6,181 nt of DNA from CAZAPZ01 sp964487285. Lineage in GTDB: Bacteria > Campylobacterota_A > Desulfurellia > JAADFJ01. The stretch covers positions 1 to 6,181 of the forward strand of contig CAZAPZ010000094.1 of the NCBI GenBank assembly GCA_964487285.1, written 5' to 3'. A program made the translations under genes and the position numbers. The notes below the pieces were generated by a model that saw nothing but the letters and a program-made list of their open reading frames with translations, searched no databases and was not told the origin of the DNA. This document shows positions 1 to 6,116 of this stretch, piece after piece (position 1 is the stretch's first letter; the number at the start of each line of letters is the position of its first letter).

Positions 1-282
1 ATATTTCAGGGCTTCTCCCAAGCGTTCAGGCATTACAGGCAAAAGTACAAGGATCTCCTTTTTTATTCCTGCATCTCTCAATTCCGCCGCTTCCTCTACT
101 GATGTAACTGCAAACATAGATAATTCTTTTTGATTCTCAATTGCTTTTGCCGTTCTAACGGCCCCAAGACCGTAAGCGTTTGCCTTGACTACGGCAATTA
201 CTTTGAGATCGCCCGAGAGTTTTGAAAGTGTTGCGAGATTATGCCTCAATTTTTCAGTATAAACAAAAAGTTTTGCGTGCAT
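1..282 (-). CDS. alr: Alanine racemase, N-terminal part (cut by window edge)
   Basis: Reading the minus strand from the ATG at 282-280 gives 94 open codons to the window edge, so the C-terminal three quarters are missing. Residues 28-41 read VIAVVKANAYGLGA, the PLP-attachment motif of alanine racemase, with the Schiff-base lysine at K33. The flanks fit the family: KLRHNL near residue 11 (usual 'alrhNl' segment) and FAVTSVEEAAELRDAGI at 57-73 (first TIM-barrel strands). The enzyme interconverts L- and D-alanine in the cytoplasm for peptidoglycan. The start is well bounded: an in-frame TAG lies at 294-292, and only a TTG at 288 would be an alternative. No Shine-Dalgarno is visible upstream. It is divergent from the efflux operon. 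A YggS-type PLP protein is less likely because the VKANAYGLG motif is Alr-like. Confidence 0.93.
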   Translation of the reverse strand, partial: MHAKLFVYTEKLRHNLATLSKLSGDLKVIAVVKANAYGLGAVRTAKAIENQKELSMFAVTSVEEAAELRDAGIKKEILVLLPVMPERLGEALKY

Positions 283-290
283 TTTCAAAT

Positions 291-317
291 ACTATATACA
301 AGTAAATTATAAGTCAA
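291..317 (-). promoter_or_regulatory. Candidate alr promoter
   Basis: On the minus strand TTGACT (317-312) is followed after 15 nt by TATAGT (296-291), each one base off the sigma70 consensus but with a short spacer. Initiation here would fall almost at the alr ATG, giving a nearly leaderless mRNA. A perfect TATAAT also sits at 311-306, with only a weak -35 (TTTCCA, 333-328) 16 nt upstream; it would give a leader of about 17 nt. Sequence alone does not decide between them. Confidence 0.4.
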
Positions 318-346
318 GCGGAGGATTTGGAAAGAGAAGGATTCAA

Positions 347-372
347 GAGACCACTGCATAATATTCAAATTC
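347..372 (+). repeat. Left terminal inverted repeat of the 180-bp element
   Basis: Begins GAGACCACTGCATAATATTC. Mismatches to the right repeat are at 347, 354, 368 and 371 only. Pairing breaks down beyond 372 and outside 347, which sets the element limits to within a base or two. Confidence 0.7.
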
Positions 373-441
373 TCAACAATATCTGCTTTCCTACTATGCA
401 AGGCAAACTTCTATTATATAGAAAGAATAAAAATTTTCGAA

Positions 442-453
442 CTGACCGGTTAG
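442..453. repeat. Near-palindrome CTGACCGGTTAG inside the 180-bp element
   Basis: CTGACCGGTTAG equals its own reverse complement at 10 of 12 positions around a perfect ACCGGT core (445-450). It is a small GC-rich island in an AT-rich interior. It may be a protein-binding half-site, a remnant of former coding sequence, or chance. Confidence 0.3.
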
Positions 454-500
454 CATCTCAAATTTTAATTTTCAAATCTCACCCAATCTTAGCCTTCTGT

Positions 501-526
501 GGATCTGAATATTATGCATTGGTCTT
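501..526 (-). repeat. Right terminal inverted repeat of the 180-bp element
   Basis: Read on the minus strand from 526 it begins AAGACCAATGCATAATATTC, matching the left repeat at 22 of 26 positions. It ends 57 nt before the -35 box of the efflux operon promoter. Confidence 0.7.
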
Positions 527-583
527 ATTAACATTTAACATCCGACAAAAAGATAAAAATTGCATTTCTTCAATCTTCCGCCC

Positions 584-611
584 TTGAAAATTTAAATCCT
601 ATGATTATGAT
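584..611 (+). promoter_or_regulatory. Sigma70-like promoter of the efflux operon
   Basis: TTGAAA (584-589) is separated by 16 nt from TATGAT (606-611), giving two good hexamers at near-ideal spacing. Transcription would start around 618, leaving a leader of about 40 nt before the adaptor start codon. There is no other comparably good pair between the inverted-repeat element and the gene. GATACT (609-614) is an alternative -10 with a poorer 19-nt spacer. Confidence 0.55.
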
Positions 612-641
612 ACTCTTTAGCTTATAACAATCTGAAGAGTA
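611..641. repeat. 7-bp dyad at the predicted transcription start (operator candidate)
   Basis: TACTCTT (611-617) and AAGAGTA (635-641) are perfect inverted repeats with a 17-nt spacer. They overlap the last base of the -10 box and span the predicted start site, where a repressor of an efflux operon commonly binds. In RNA the pair could also form a weak hairpin just upstream of the ribosome binding site. A 7-bp match at this distance can arise by chance in AT-rich DNA. Confidence 0.35.
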
Positions 642-644
642 AAT

Positions 645-654
645 AGGAAGGTGA
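645..654 (+). promoter_or_regulatory. Shine-Dalgarno of the adaptor gene
   Basis: AGGAAGGTGA closely matches the anti-Shine-Dalgarno complement, with the AAGG core 6 nt from the ATG at 658. It is clearly the strongest ribosome binding site in the window and fixes the adaptor start. Confidence 0.75.
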
Positions 655-657
655 CGA

Positions 658-1737
658 ATGAAAAGTTTTGTAAAAGTAACAATTTTTTTAATTATACCTA
701 TGATTGCGGCTGTTTTGTGGATATCCGGCAGCTTTGTTACAAAAATTCAGCCCGGCGAGGCCAAAGCCTATCAGGTAAAAAAAGTACCCGTAAAAATTAT
801 GAAAGTAATTTCCGTTAATCAAAAAAAACTCATAAAAAACGGCACGGTTGTAGCATATAGAACCGTTGCCGTATCGACACGAATAATGGGAACAGTCAAA
901 AAGATATATGTTAAGCCGCTTGATAGGGTCAAAAAAGGTGAACTACTTTTAAGAATAGATTCTTCGAATCTTCAAAACAATATTAATGCCTTGAAAGCCG
1001 TAAAAAATGCTGCTTACAATGCATCTGTAAATGCAGAACGCAGATATAGCCGATTTAAGAAACTGTATGAAAAGCATGCAATAAGCAAACAACGCTATGA
1101 GGATATACAGCTTGAATATAAGGTGGCTGAAAATAATCTGCAAGCCGCAACTTCCAAGATGAAAGCAATTGAAGCAAATATAGCCTACACCAGAATAAGA
1201 GCACCTTTCAGCGGTATTATAACAAAAAAATTAGTTGATGAGGGCAGTCTTGCGGAACCGGGCAGACCTCTATTGATGATAGACCAGCTGCCGTATAAAG
1301 TCATGTTCAGTCTTAACGAAACGCAATTCTCAAATAACCTTTTGGGGCAAACTATTAATGTGAATATAAACGGTCAAATGTATAATGCAAAAATAGACGA
1401 ACTATCTCCGACCATTGATCCGGCAACGAGAACATTTCAGGTCAAAGCCGTATTAGACACCGAAAATGTAAAAAGCGGTCAGTATGTAAAAGTTATTGTC
1501 AATAATCCGTATACTGCAAAAACTCTTGAAATACCGATAAACGCTCTTACCCATTGGGAAGATCTTAACTATGTTTATAAAATTCAAAACAAAAAGGCAT
1601 ATTTGACACTCGTGAGAGTTGGAAGAAGAACGAAAAAGAAGATTCAGATAATAGCGGGTTTGAAATATGGTGACATTATTGCGGTTAGCAACATAAGCAG
1701 TTTGAAAGACGGATCATATGTTGAGATAAGAAGATAA
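658..1737 (+). CDS. RND efflux periplasmic adaptor (membrane-fusion protein, HlyD/AcrA family)
   Basis: A 359-residue adaptor that should bridge the inner-membrane RND permease to an outer-membrane channel. Residues 8-26 form one hydrophobic segment, a signal anchor; there is no lipobox cysteine, so it is not an AcrA-type lipoprotein. Domains in order: N-terminal half of the lipoyl domain (about 66-105, with GTVKKIYVKPLDRVKKGELL); a short alpha-helical hairpin (about 107-175, charged heptad-like helices, with the tip near KHAISKQ at 139-145); second lipoyl half (about 176-210, YTRIRAPFSGIITKKLVDEG, the classic adaptor signature); beta-barrel (about 212-282, including IDPATRTFQVKA); membrane-proximal domain (about 283-359). 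Length is usual for the family. It precedes the RND gene and overlaps it by one base. The substrate cannot be inferred from the adaptor. Confidence 0.92.
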   Translation: MKSFVKVTIFLIIPMIAAVLWISGSFVTKIQPGEAKAYQVKKVPVKIMKVISVNQKKLIKNGTVVAYRTVAVSTRIMGTVKKIYVKPLDRVKKGELLLRIDSSNLQNNINALKAVKNAAYNASVNAERRYSRFKKLYEKHAISKQRYEDIQLEYKVAENNLQAATSKMKAIEANIAYTRIRAPFSGIITKKLVDEGSLAEPGRPLLMIDQLPYKVMFSLNETQFSNNLLGQTINVNINGQMYNAKIDELSPTIDPATRTFQVKAVLDTENVKSGQYVKVIVNNPYTAKTLEIPINALTHWEDLNYVYKIQNKKAYLTLVRVGRRTKKKIQIIAGLKYGDIIAVSNISSLKDGSYVEIRR

Positions 1738-4700
1738 TGGGTATAGCCGGAAGATTAGCAAAGGGATTTTATAAATCTAAATTAACGCTTCTGATATTGA
1801 TTGCTTCCATTGCGGTTGGAATATTTTCTACAATTATAACTCCAAAAGAGGAAGATCCTCAAATTATCGTACCTATGGTTGACATTGTAACTCCATACCC
1901 TGGAGCAACACCTGCGGAAGTAGAATCTCGCATAACAACACCTATGGAAAATTTGCTATGGGATATTCCAGGCGTTAAATATGTTTATTCGCAATCGGAT
2001 AGCGGCATGAGTGTTATTACGGTCCGCTTTAAAGTTGGGTATAACACAACGAAAGCGCTTGTATCACTTACAACCAAGTTAATGGCTAATACCAATATAG
2101 CTCCGCCAAATCTCCCTATGATGCCTCCGCTGATACGGGAAAAATCGATCAACGATGTTCCTATAGTAACTTTGACATTGTGGGGAAAAGGATATGATGA
2201 TATTGCGCTTAGAAAATTTGCGTCCATAATCAAAAATGAAACCGCCAAGATAAATAATGTTTCGGATGTGTTTATAACAGGCGGTAAAAAACACAAGCTT
2301 ATGGTTTACCTTGACAAAAAAAAGCTTTCCGCCGATCATATTTCTCCATTTCAAATTGCAGGACTGATCAAATCGGCAAATTTCTCATCAAAATCAAATT
2401 TTACTCAAAACAATACCGTTTATAGCGTAAGAACCGGAAAATTTATCGAAAATAAACGCGATCTTGAAAATATTGTAATAGGAGTTCATAAAGGACGGCT
2501 GCTTTTTTTAAAAGATGTGGCTAAAATCAAAAATTTTTCCGATACACACAACAGCTATACATTTATAGGTTTTGGGCAGGCAAGTAAATTTAAGAAACTT
2601 GGCGACCAGCCGGCAGTTACGATAAGTATAGCAAAGAGAGCAGGAACGAACGCCGTCAATGTAGCAAATGACATCGAAAAAAAGGTGTCTATGATGAAAG
2701 GAACAATTCTTCCTAATAATTTACATATAAGGGTAACAAGGAATTATGGTAGAGGTGCTCAGGAGAAATCCAACGAACTCATTCTCCATCTTCTTATAGC
2801 AACATTTGCAGTGGTCTTGTTGGTTTTTGTATTTATGGGTATCCGAGAAGCAATTGTAGTATTAGTTACAGTGCCTGTGTCGCTTTCAAGTGCACTGTTT
2901 GTAAACTACCTTTACGGTTTCACGCTCAATAGAGTCACTCTATTTGCGTTAATTTTTGTCATAGGAATTCTTGTCGATAGCGCCATTGTTGTTGTTGAAA
3001 ATATAAACAGATGGATGGTGGAAAAGAGACTTAGTTTGCCGCATACGATAGTGGAGGCAACAGACGAGGTTGGAGGTCCAACTATTTTAGCCACATTTAC
3101 CGTATTAGCAGCACTAATGCCTATGGCTTTTGTATCGGGAATGATGGGACCGTATATGAAACCTATGCCGATTAACGCTTCTATAGCAATGCTGTTTTCA
3201 TTATTTTTTGCATTTACGGCTGCTCCATGGACTGTATGGATGATATACCACAATTCGGCAGTCGGCGGTACGGCGGTGAGAAGCAAAGAAGAAGACGAAA
3301 AGAGCTTTTCAAGGCGGTTCAGAAAATTTTACGGCTGGATTGTTGTTGGTTTTTTGAGATCAAAATTAAAGAGAACGATTCTTTATCTATCCGCACTTAT
3401 ATTACTTATTCTTTCAGCCATGCTGATCTACAATAAAACCGTCCTTGTTAAAATGCTTCCCTACGATAATAAAAGCGAAATGGATGTGGTCATCAATATG
3501 CCAAGCGGAACAAGTCTCGAAGATACGGTAAATACTGCCAAGCTTATTGCGGATAAAATTATTAAAAAGCAGAACGAAGTTACAAGCTATCAAATCTACG
3601 CCGGTGAGGCAGCACCGTTTAATTTTGCCGGTCTGGTAAGGCATTATTATATGAGAAAGGGACCAACTTATGCGGAAATTGAACTTGAAACCGTAAATAA
3701 GCATAAAAGAGTTGCATCAAGCCATCAAATTGCGGATCGAATAAGACCCATGATTCATAAACTGGCTGACAAATTAGGTGTTGAATATGCGGCAGTCGTT
3801 GAAGTTCCGCCTGGTCCACCGGTTATGTCGCCGTTAGTTGCAGAGATATACGGTCCAAATCAGAAATCAATAATTAAATTTGCCAGGAGCGTAAAAAAAG
3901 TATTTAAAAATGCTCCGCTTATCACAGATGTAGGATGGCAGGAGAGAAATCCTGATCCTGAATATAGAATAATAATCAATGAAGATAAAGCAAAATTATC
4001 CGGATTGACGCGGCAGCAGATTGCATCGGTCATATATCTAAACTTATCCGGATATAGAGTCGATGTTGCAAAGACAACAAATACAGAAGCTGTTCCGATT
4101 ATTCTGCGTCTTTCAGAAAACGAGCGTTCATCAATTGATAAAATTTTAAACACTAATGTAATAAACAAGATGGGAATAGCAGTGCCTCTACGCTCGGTGG
4201 TGAAGATTGAGAAAACTGTTGACGCAATGCCGATATATCATAAAAATCTTAAGCGGGTGGTGTATGTTCTCGGTAATACGGAAGGCAGAGAGGAGGCACC
4301 CTTTTACGGATTGCTGAATATTGAAAACAAAGTTCTACATATAAAAAACAAGTACGGTAAGGTAGGCGAATATTGGCTTCACCTTCCGTTTTTTGAAAAT
4401 CATATATCTATCAAGTGGGGTGGAGCAATACAGGTAACCGTCGAAGTTTTTAGGGATCTCGGGATAGCTTTTGGCGCTGCAATCATGCTGATGTATTTTA
4501 TGATAGTAGGATGGTTTAAGGATTTTCGTATTCCAATAGTCATTATGAGCCCGATTCCATTGACTCTCATAGGTATAATTCCCGGTCATTGGCTCTTAGG
4601 CTCATACTTTACGGCAACAAGTATGATAGGATTTATTGCATTATCGGGAATAGTATTGCGGAATTCAATACTATTGGTTGATTTCGCAGAAACGGACCAA

Positions 4701-4949
4701 CGAAAATATGGAAGACCGCTGGCTACTGCTATAATTGAAGCGGTGAGCGTAAGAGCAAGACCGATAATCATAACGGCACTTGGAGTTATGCTGTCAGCTT
4801 TTGTAATCTTATATGATCCTATTTTTAACGGCTTAGCAGTAAGTTTAATTTTTGGAACATTAGTATCAACTTTCTTGACTCTCCTAATTATACCGATATT
4901 TTACTATGCCGTTAGAAAGAAACATCCTATTGACACGAAATCTAAATAG
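1737..4949 (+). CDS. RND-superfamily efflux permease (AcrB/CusA-type, substrate unknown)
   Basis: A 1070-residue proton-driven inner-membrane exporter with the full duplicated RND architecture. TM1 lies near 14-34; a large periplasmic loop follows (about 35-345); TM2-6 lie at about 346-365, 371-391, 398-421, 447-467 and 479-503; a charged cytoplasmic linker (about 504-545) leads to TM7 at 546-566; a second periplasmic loop (about 567-903) precedes TM8-12 at about 904-925, 930-954, 959-983, 1008-1027 and 1033-1058. Family marks include EEDPQIIVPMVDI at 38-50, YPGATPAEVE at 54-63 and GPPVMSPLVAEIYGP at 693-707. The TM4 relay reads GILVDSAIVVVEN (D414, S415) where AcrB has Asp-Asp, and TM10 reads GIVLRNSILLVDF (R975) where AcrB has Lys940. 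The start overlaps the adaptor stop (TAATG) with only a weak Shine-Dalgarno, implying translational coupling. It resembles an uncharacterised multidrug-type branch more than copper/silver CusA, but the substrate is open. Confidence 0.93.
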   Translation: MGIAGRLAKGFYKSKLTLLILIASIAVGIFSTIITPKEEDPQIIVPMVDIVTPYPGATPAEVESRITTPMENLLWDIPGVKYVYSQSDSGMSVITVRFKVGYNTTKALVSLTTKLMANTNIAPPNLPMMPPLIREKSINDVPIVTLTLWGKGYDDIALRKFASIIKNETAKINNVSDVFITGGKKHKLMVYLDKKKLSADHISPFQIAGLIKSANFSSKSNFTQNNTVYSVRTGKFIENKRDLENIVIGVHKGRLLFLKDVAKIKNFSDTHNSYTFIGFGQASKFKKLGDQPAVTISIAKRAGTNAVNVANDIEKKVSMMKGTILPNNLHIRVTRNYGRGAQEKSNELILHLLIATFAVVLLVFVFMGIREAIVVLVTVPVSLSSALFVNYLYGFTLNRVTLFALIFVIGILVDSAIVVVENINRWMVEKRLSLPHTIVEATDEVGGPTILATFTVLAALMPMAFVSGMMGPYMKPMPINASIAMLFSLFFAFTAAPWTVWMIYHNSAVGGTAVRSKEEDEKSFSRRFRKFYGWIVVGFLRSKLKRTILYLSALILLILSAMLIYNKTVLVKMLPYDNKSEMDVVINMPSGTSLEDTVNTAKLIADKIIKKQNEVTSYQIYAGEAAPFNFAGLVRHYYMRKGPTYAEIELETVNKHKRVASSHQIADRIRPMIHKLADKLGVEYAAVVEVPPGPPVMSPLVAEIYGPNQKSIIKFARSVKKVFKNAPLITDVGWQERNPDPEYRIIINEDKAKLSGLTRQQIASVIYLNLSGYRVDVAKTTNTEAVPIILRLSENERSSIDKILNTNVINKMGIAVPLRSVVKIEKTVDAMPIYHKNLKRVVYVLGNTEGREEAPFYGLLNIENKVLHIKNKYGKVGEYWLHLPFFENHISIKWGGAIQVTVEVFRDLGIAFGAAIMLMYFMIVGWFKDFRIPIVIMSPIPLTLIGIIPGHWLLGSYFTATSMIGFIALSGIVLRNSILLVDFAETDQRKYGRPLATAIIEAVSVRARPIIITALGVMLSAFVILYDPIFNGLAVSLIFGTLVSTFLTLLIIPIFYYAVRKKHPIDTKSK

Positions 4950-4966
4950 TATGCATCGTCTTTCCG

Positions 4967-6064
4967 TTATAACAGCAACTCTATTTTATTCGTATCGGTG
5001 AAAAAAAGGAGCAGTCTATCAATACCTACAGCTATTCCGGATGCGTTAGGCATTCCCCAGCCCAGCGCATCCAAAAATTCTTTGTCGGATTTTATATATA
5101 TGTCTTTTTTCTTTAATTCCGCCTCTTCTTTTTCAAAACGCTTTTCCTGCTTGGCAGTATCATTAAGCTCATAAAATGCATTACCTATCTCAATTCCTTC
5201 TATAAAAACTTCAAAACGTTGAGTTACGCCGTTTTCAACAACGGCTAAACTTGATTTCCATTCGGGAAAATCTACAAGAAATGTTATTTGCCCCTTGCCG
5301 AGCATAGGTTCTACGTATTGCTCAAAAACATAATCTACGAGCTCAAAATAGCTTAATGTGCCGTATATCTTGTCATTTTCAAAATAGTGATCAAGCGTTT
5401 TAAGATCAAAACCTGCTTTTTTGAAGGCATCTTCAAAACTAATGGTTTCAGCATAAAGCATGATGAGCTTACCTTGCCATGTAATGTTATCATCGTTGGC
5501 AAGGTAGCGAAGAAGTGCTACAAAATCATCCATTATCGCGTCAAGCCTGCAATACGCTCTGTACCATTCGATTATAAGAAATTCTTTATTGTGCAGACTG
5601 CTTTTAATGTCGTCTCGAAATGCATGGGTAATTTCAAAAATCTTTTCAAACCCCTCAACAAGCAGCCGCTTAAGTGATAATTCGGGACTTGTAATCAAAA
5701 AATCTTCGTTTAAAAGTCTGAGCGGTTTTATATGCGCTTCAGGAGCAATTCGTTTTTTCATTATCGAAGTGGCAGTTTCGGTAAATCCGTTATTATGAAA
5801 AAATTCTCTTATTTTCCATATCAGATCAAACCGTTTTTTTGTTAAAACATAGTTTTGAGGTAGAATGTTTAAATTTTTAGATGTCAAAACTCCTGAAGAA
5901 TTTACTAAGATTTCGCAGTTTATAATTCTATTGTTTACCTTTTCAAATGTTATCTTTGCGATATCTCCTATCTTTGCATTGATAGAGCCACCTAATCTCA
6001 AAAACTTACCTTTTACAAAAAAGATAACCGGATTAGTGCTTATTATTCGACCTCTTAGCTCCAT
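4967..6064 (-). CDS. epmA: EF-P--(R)-beta-lysine ligase-like protein (EpmA/GenX/PoxA) with N-terminal extension
   Basis: A 365-residue class II lysyl-tRNA-synthetase paralogue, expected to activate (R)-beta-lysine with ATP and attach it to a lysine of elongation factor P. The catalytic core starts near residue 74. TSPELSLKRLL (125-135) is the substrate/ATP region; motif 2 is FEITHAFRDD...HNKEFLIIEWYR (143-169, motif arginine R150); IEIGNAFYELND (291-302) carries the amino-group-binding E292, N295 and E299; motif 3 is SGIAVGIDRLLL (342-353, R350). A345 sits where LysRS has glycine, as in E. coli EpmA, where this alanine is tied to beta-lysine use. Residues 1-70 are extra relative to the 325-residue E. 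coli enzyme and look beta-rich. An in-frame TAA touches the ATG (6067-6065), so the start is fixed, although there is no good Shine-Dalgarno. The C-terminus stops a few residues earlier than in E. coli. It is convergent with the RND gene, 17 nt apart. A free LysRS is unlikely because the full anticodon-binding domain is absent. Confidence 0.88.
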   Translation of the reverse strand: MELRGRIISTNPVIFFVKGKFLRLGGSINAKIGDIAKITFEKVNNRIINCEILVNSSGVLTSKNLNILPQNYVLTKKRFDLIWKIREFFHNNGFTETATSIMKKRIAPEAHIKPLRLLNEDFLITSPELSLKRLLVEGFEKIFEITHAFRDDIKSSLHNKEFLIIEWYRAYCRLDAIMDDFVALLRYLANDDNITWQGKLIMLYAETISFEDAFKKAGFDLKTLDHYFENDKIYGTLSYFELVDYVFEQYVEPMLGKGQITFLVDFPEWKSSLAVVENGVTQRFEVFIEGIEIGNAFYELNDTAKQEKRFEKEEAELKKKDIYIKSDKEFLDALGWGMPNASGIAVGIDRLLLFFTDTNKIELLL

Positions 6065-6083
6065 TTAATTATTGCAAGGCAGC

Positions 6084-6102
6084 ACACAAAAACTATTTGT
6101 GT
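6084..6102. repeat. 7-bp hairpin in the cheW-epmA gap
   Basis: ACACAAA (6084-6090) and TTTGTGT (6096-6102) form a perfect 7-bp stem with a 5-nt loop. On the minus strand a T-run (6110-6105) precedes rather than follows the stem, so this is not an intrinsic terminator for the upstream gene. The stem is AT-rich and weak. It may be a small operator or leader structure for epmA, or chance. Confidence 0.3.
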
Positions 6103-6116
6103 ATAAAAAAGCCGTC

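Larger units (their letters stand above)
347..526. mobile_element. MITE-like or internally deleted IS element, about 180 bp, with terminal inverted repeats
   Basis: The ends form imperfect 26-bp terminal inverted repeats: 347-372 pairs with 501-526 at 22 of 26 positions. The longest perfect stretch is 13 bp, TGCATAATATTCA at 355-367 matching the complement of 506-518. AGACCA at 348-353 matches the complement of 520-525. The interior (373-500) is AT-rich, has no credible transposase frame and does not pair with itself. Size, inverted ends and lack of coding capacity fit a miniature inverted-repeat element or a deleted insertion sequence. The GAGACC...TGCATAA terminus resembles ends I associate with IS4/IS5-group elements, from memory only. 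No clean target duplication is visible: the flanks are TCAA on the left and ATTA on the right. Confidence 0.6.
283..657. other. Divergent intergenic region between alr and the efflux operon
   Basis: These 375 nt separate two divergently transcribed genes. In order they hold the alr promoter candidates (291-333), an inverted-repeat-bounded element (347-526), an AT-rich spacer, a sigma70-like promoter (584-611), a dyad (611-641) and a Shine-Dalgarno (645-654). A TTG-started 86-codon open frame at 327-587 crosses the element and both of its repeats. Its product has no recognisable motif and a low-complexity, cysteine- and isoleucine-rich look, so I do not call it a gene. No tRNA or riboswitch-like fold was recognised. 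Confidence 0.7.

Noticed and set aside
339..346. Target-site duplication flanking the inverted-repeat element
   Set aside because: Left flank TCAA and right flank ATTA or TTAA match only partly, which is not enough to claim a duplication.
373..500. Possible transposase remnant on the minus strand inside the element
   Set aside because: A short open stretch before the left end (ending near ILLRI) looked vaguely like a transposase tail, but it has no DDE motif or family signature and is too short to support a pseudogene call.
327..587. TTG-started 86-codon open frame preceded by a GGAGGA-like sequence
   Set aside because: It runs across the inverted-repeat element and both of its ends. The product has no recognisable domain and an unstructured composition, and the frame stops between the efflux -35 and -10 boxes. 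Chance open frame is the simpler reading.
1985..2296. Long minus-strand open frames opposite the RND and adaptor genes
   Set aside because: They are antisense shadows of strongly conserved coding sequence with no motif or ribosome binding site of their own.
4947..4972. Bidirectional terminator between the convergent RND and epmA genes
   Set aside because: The gap is only 17 nt and I see no stem-loop with T-runs on either strand.
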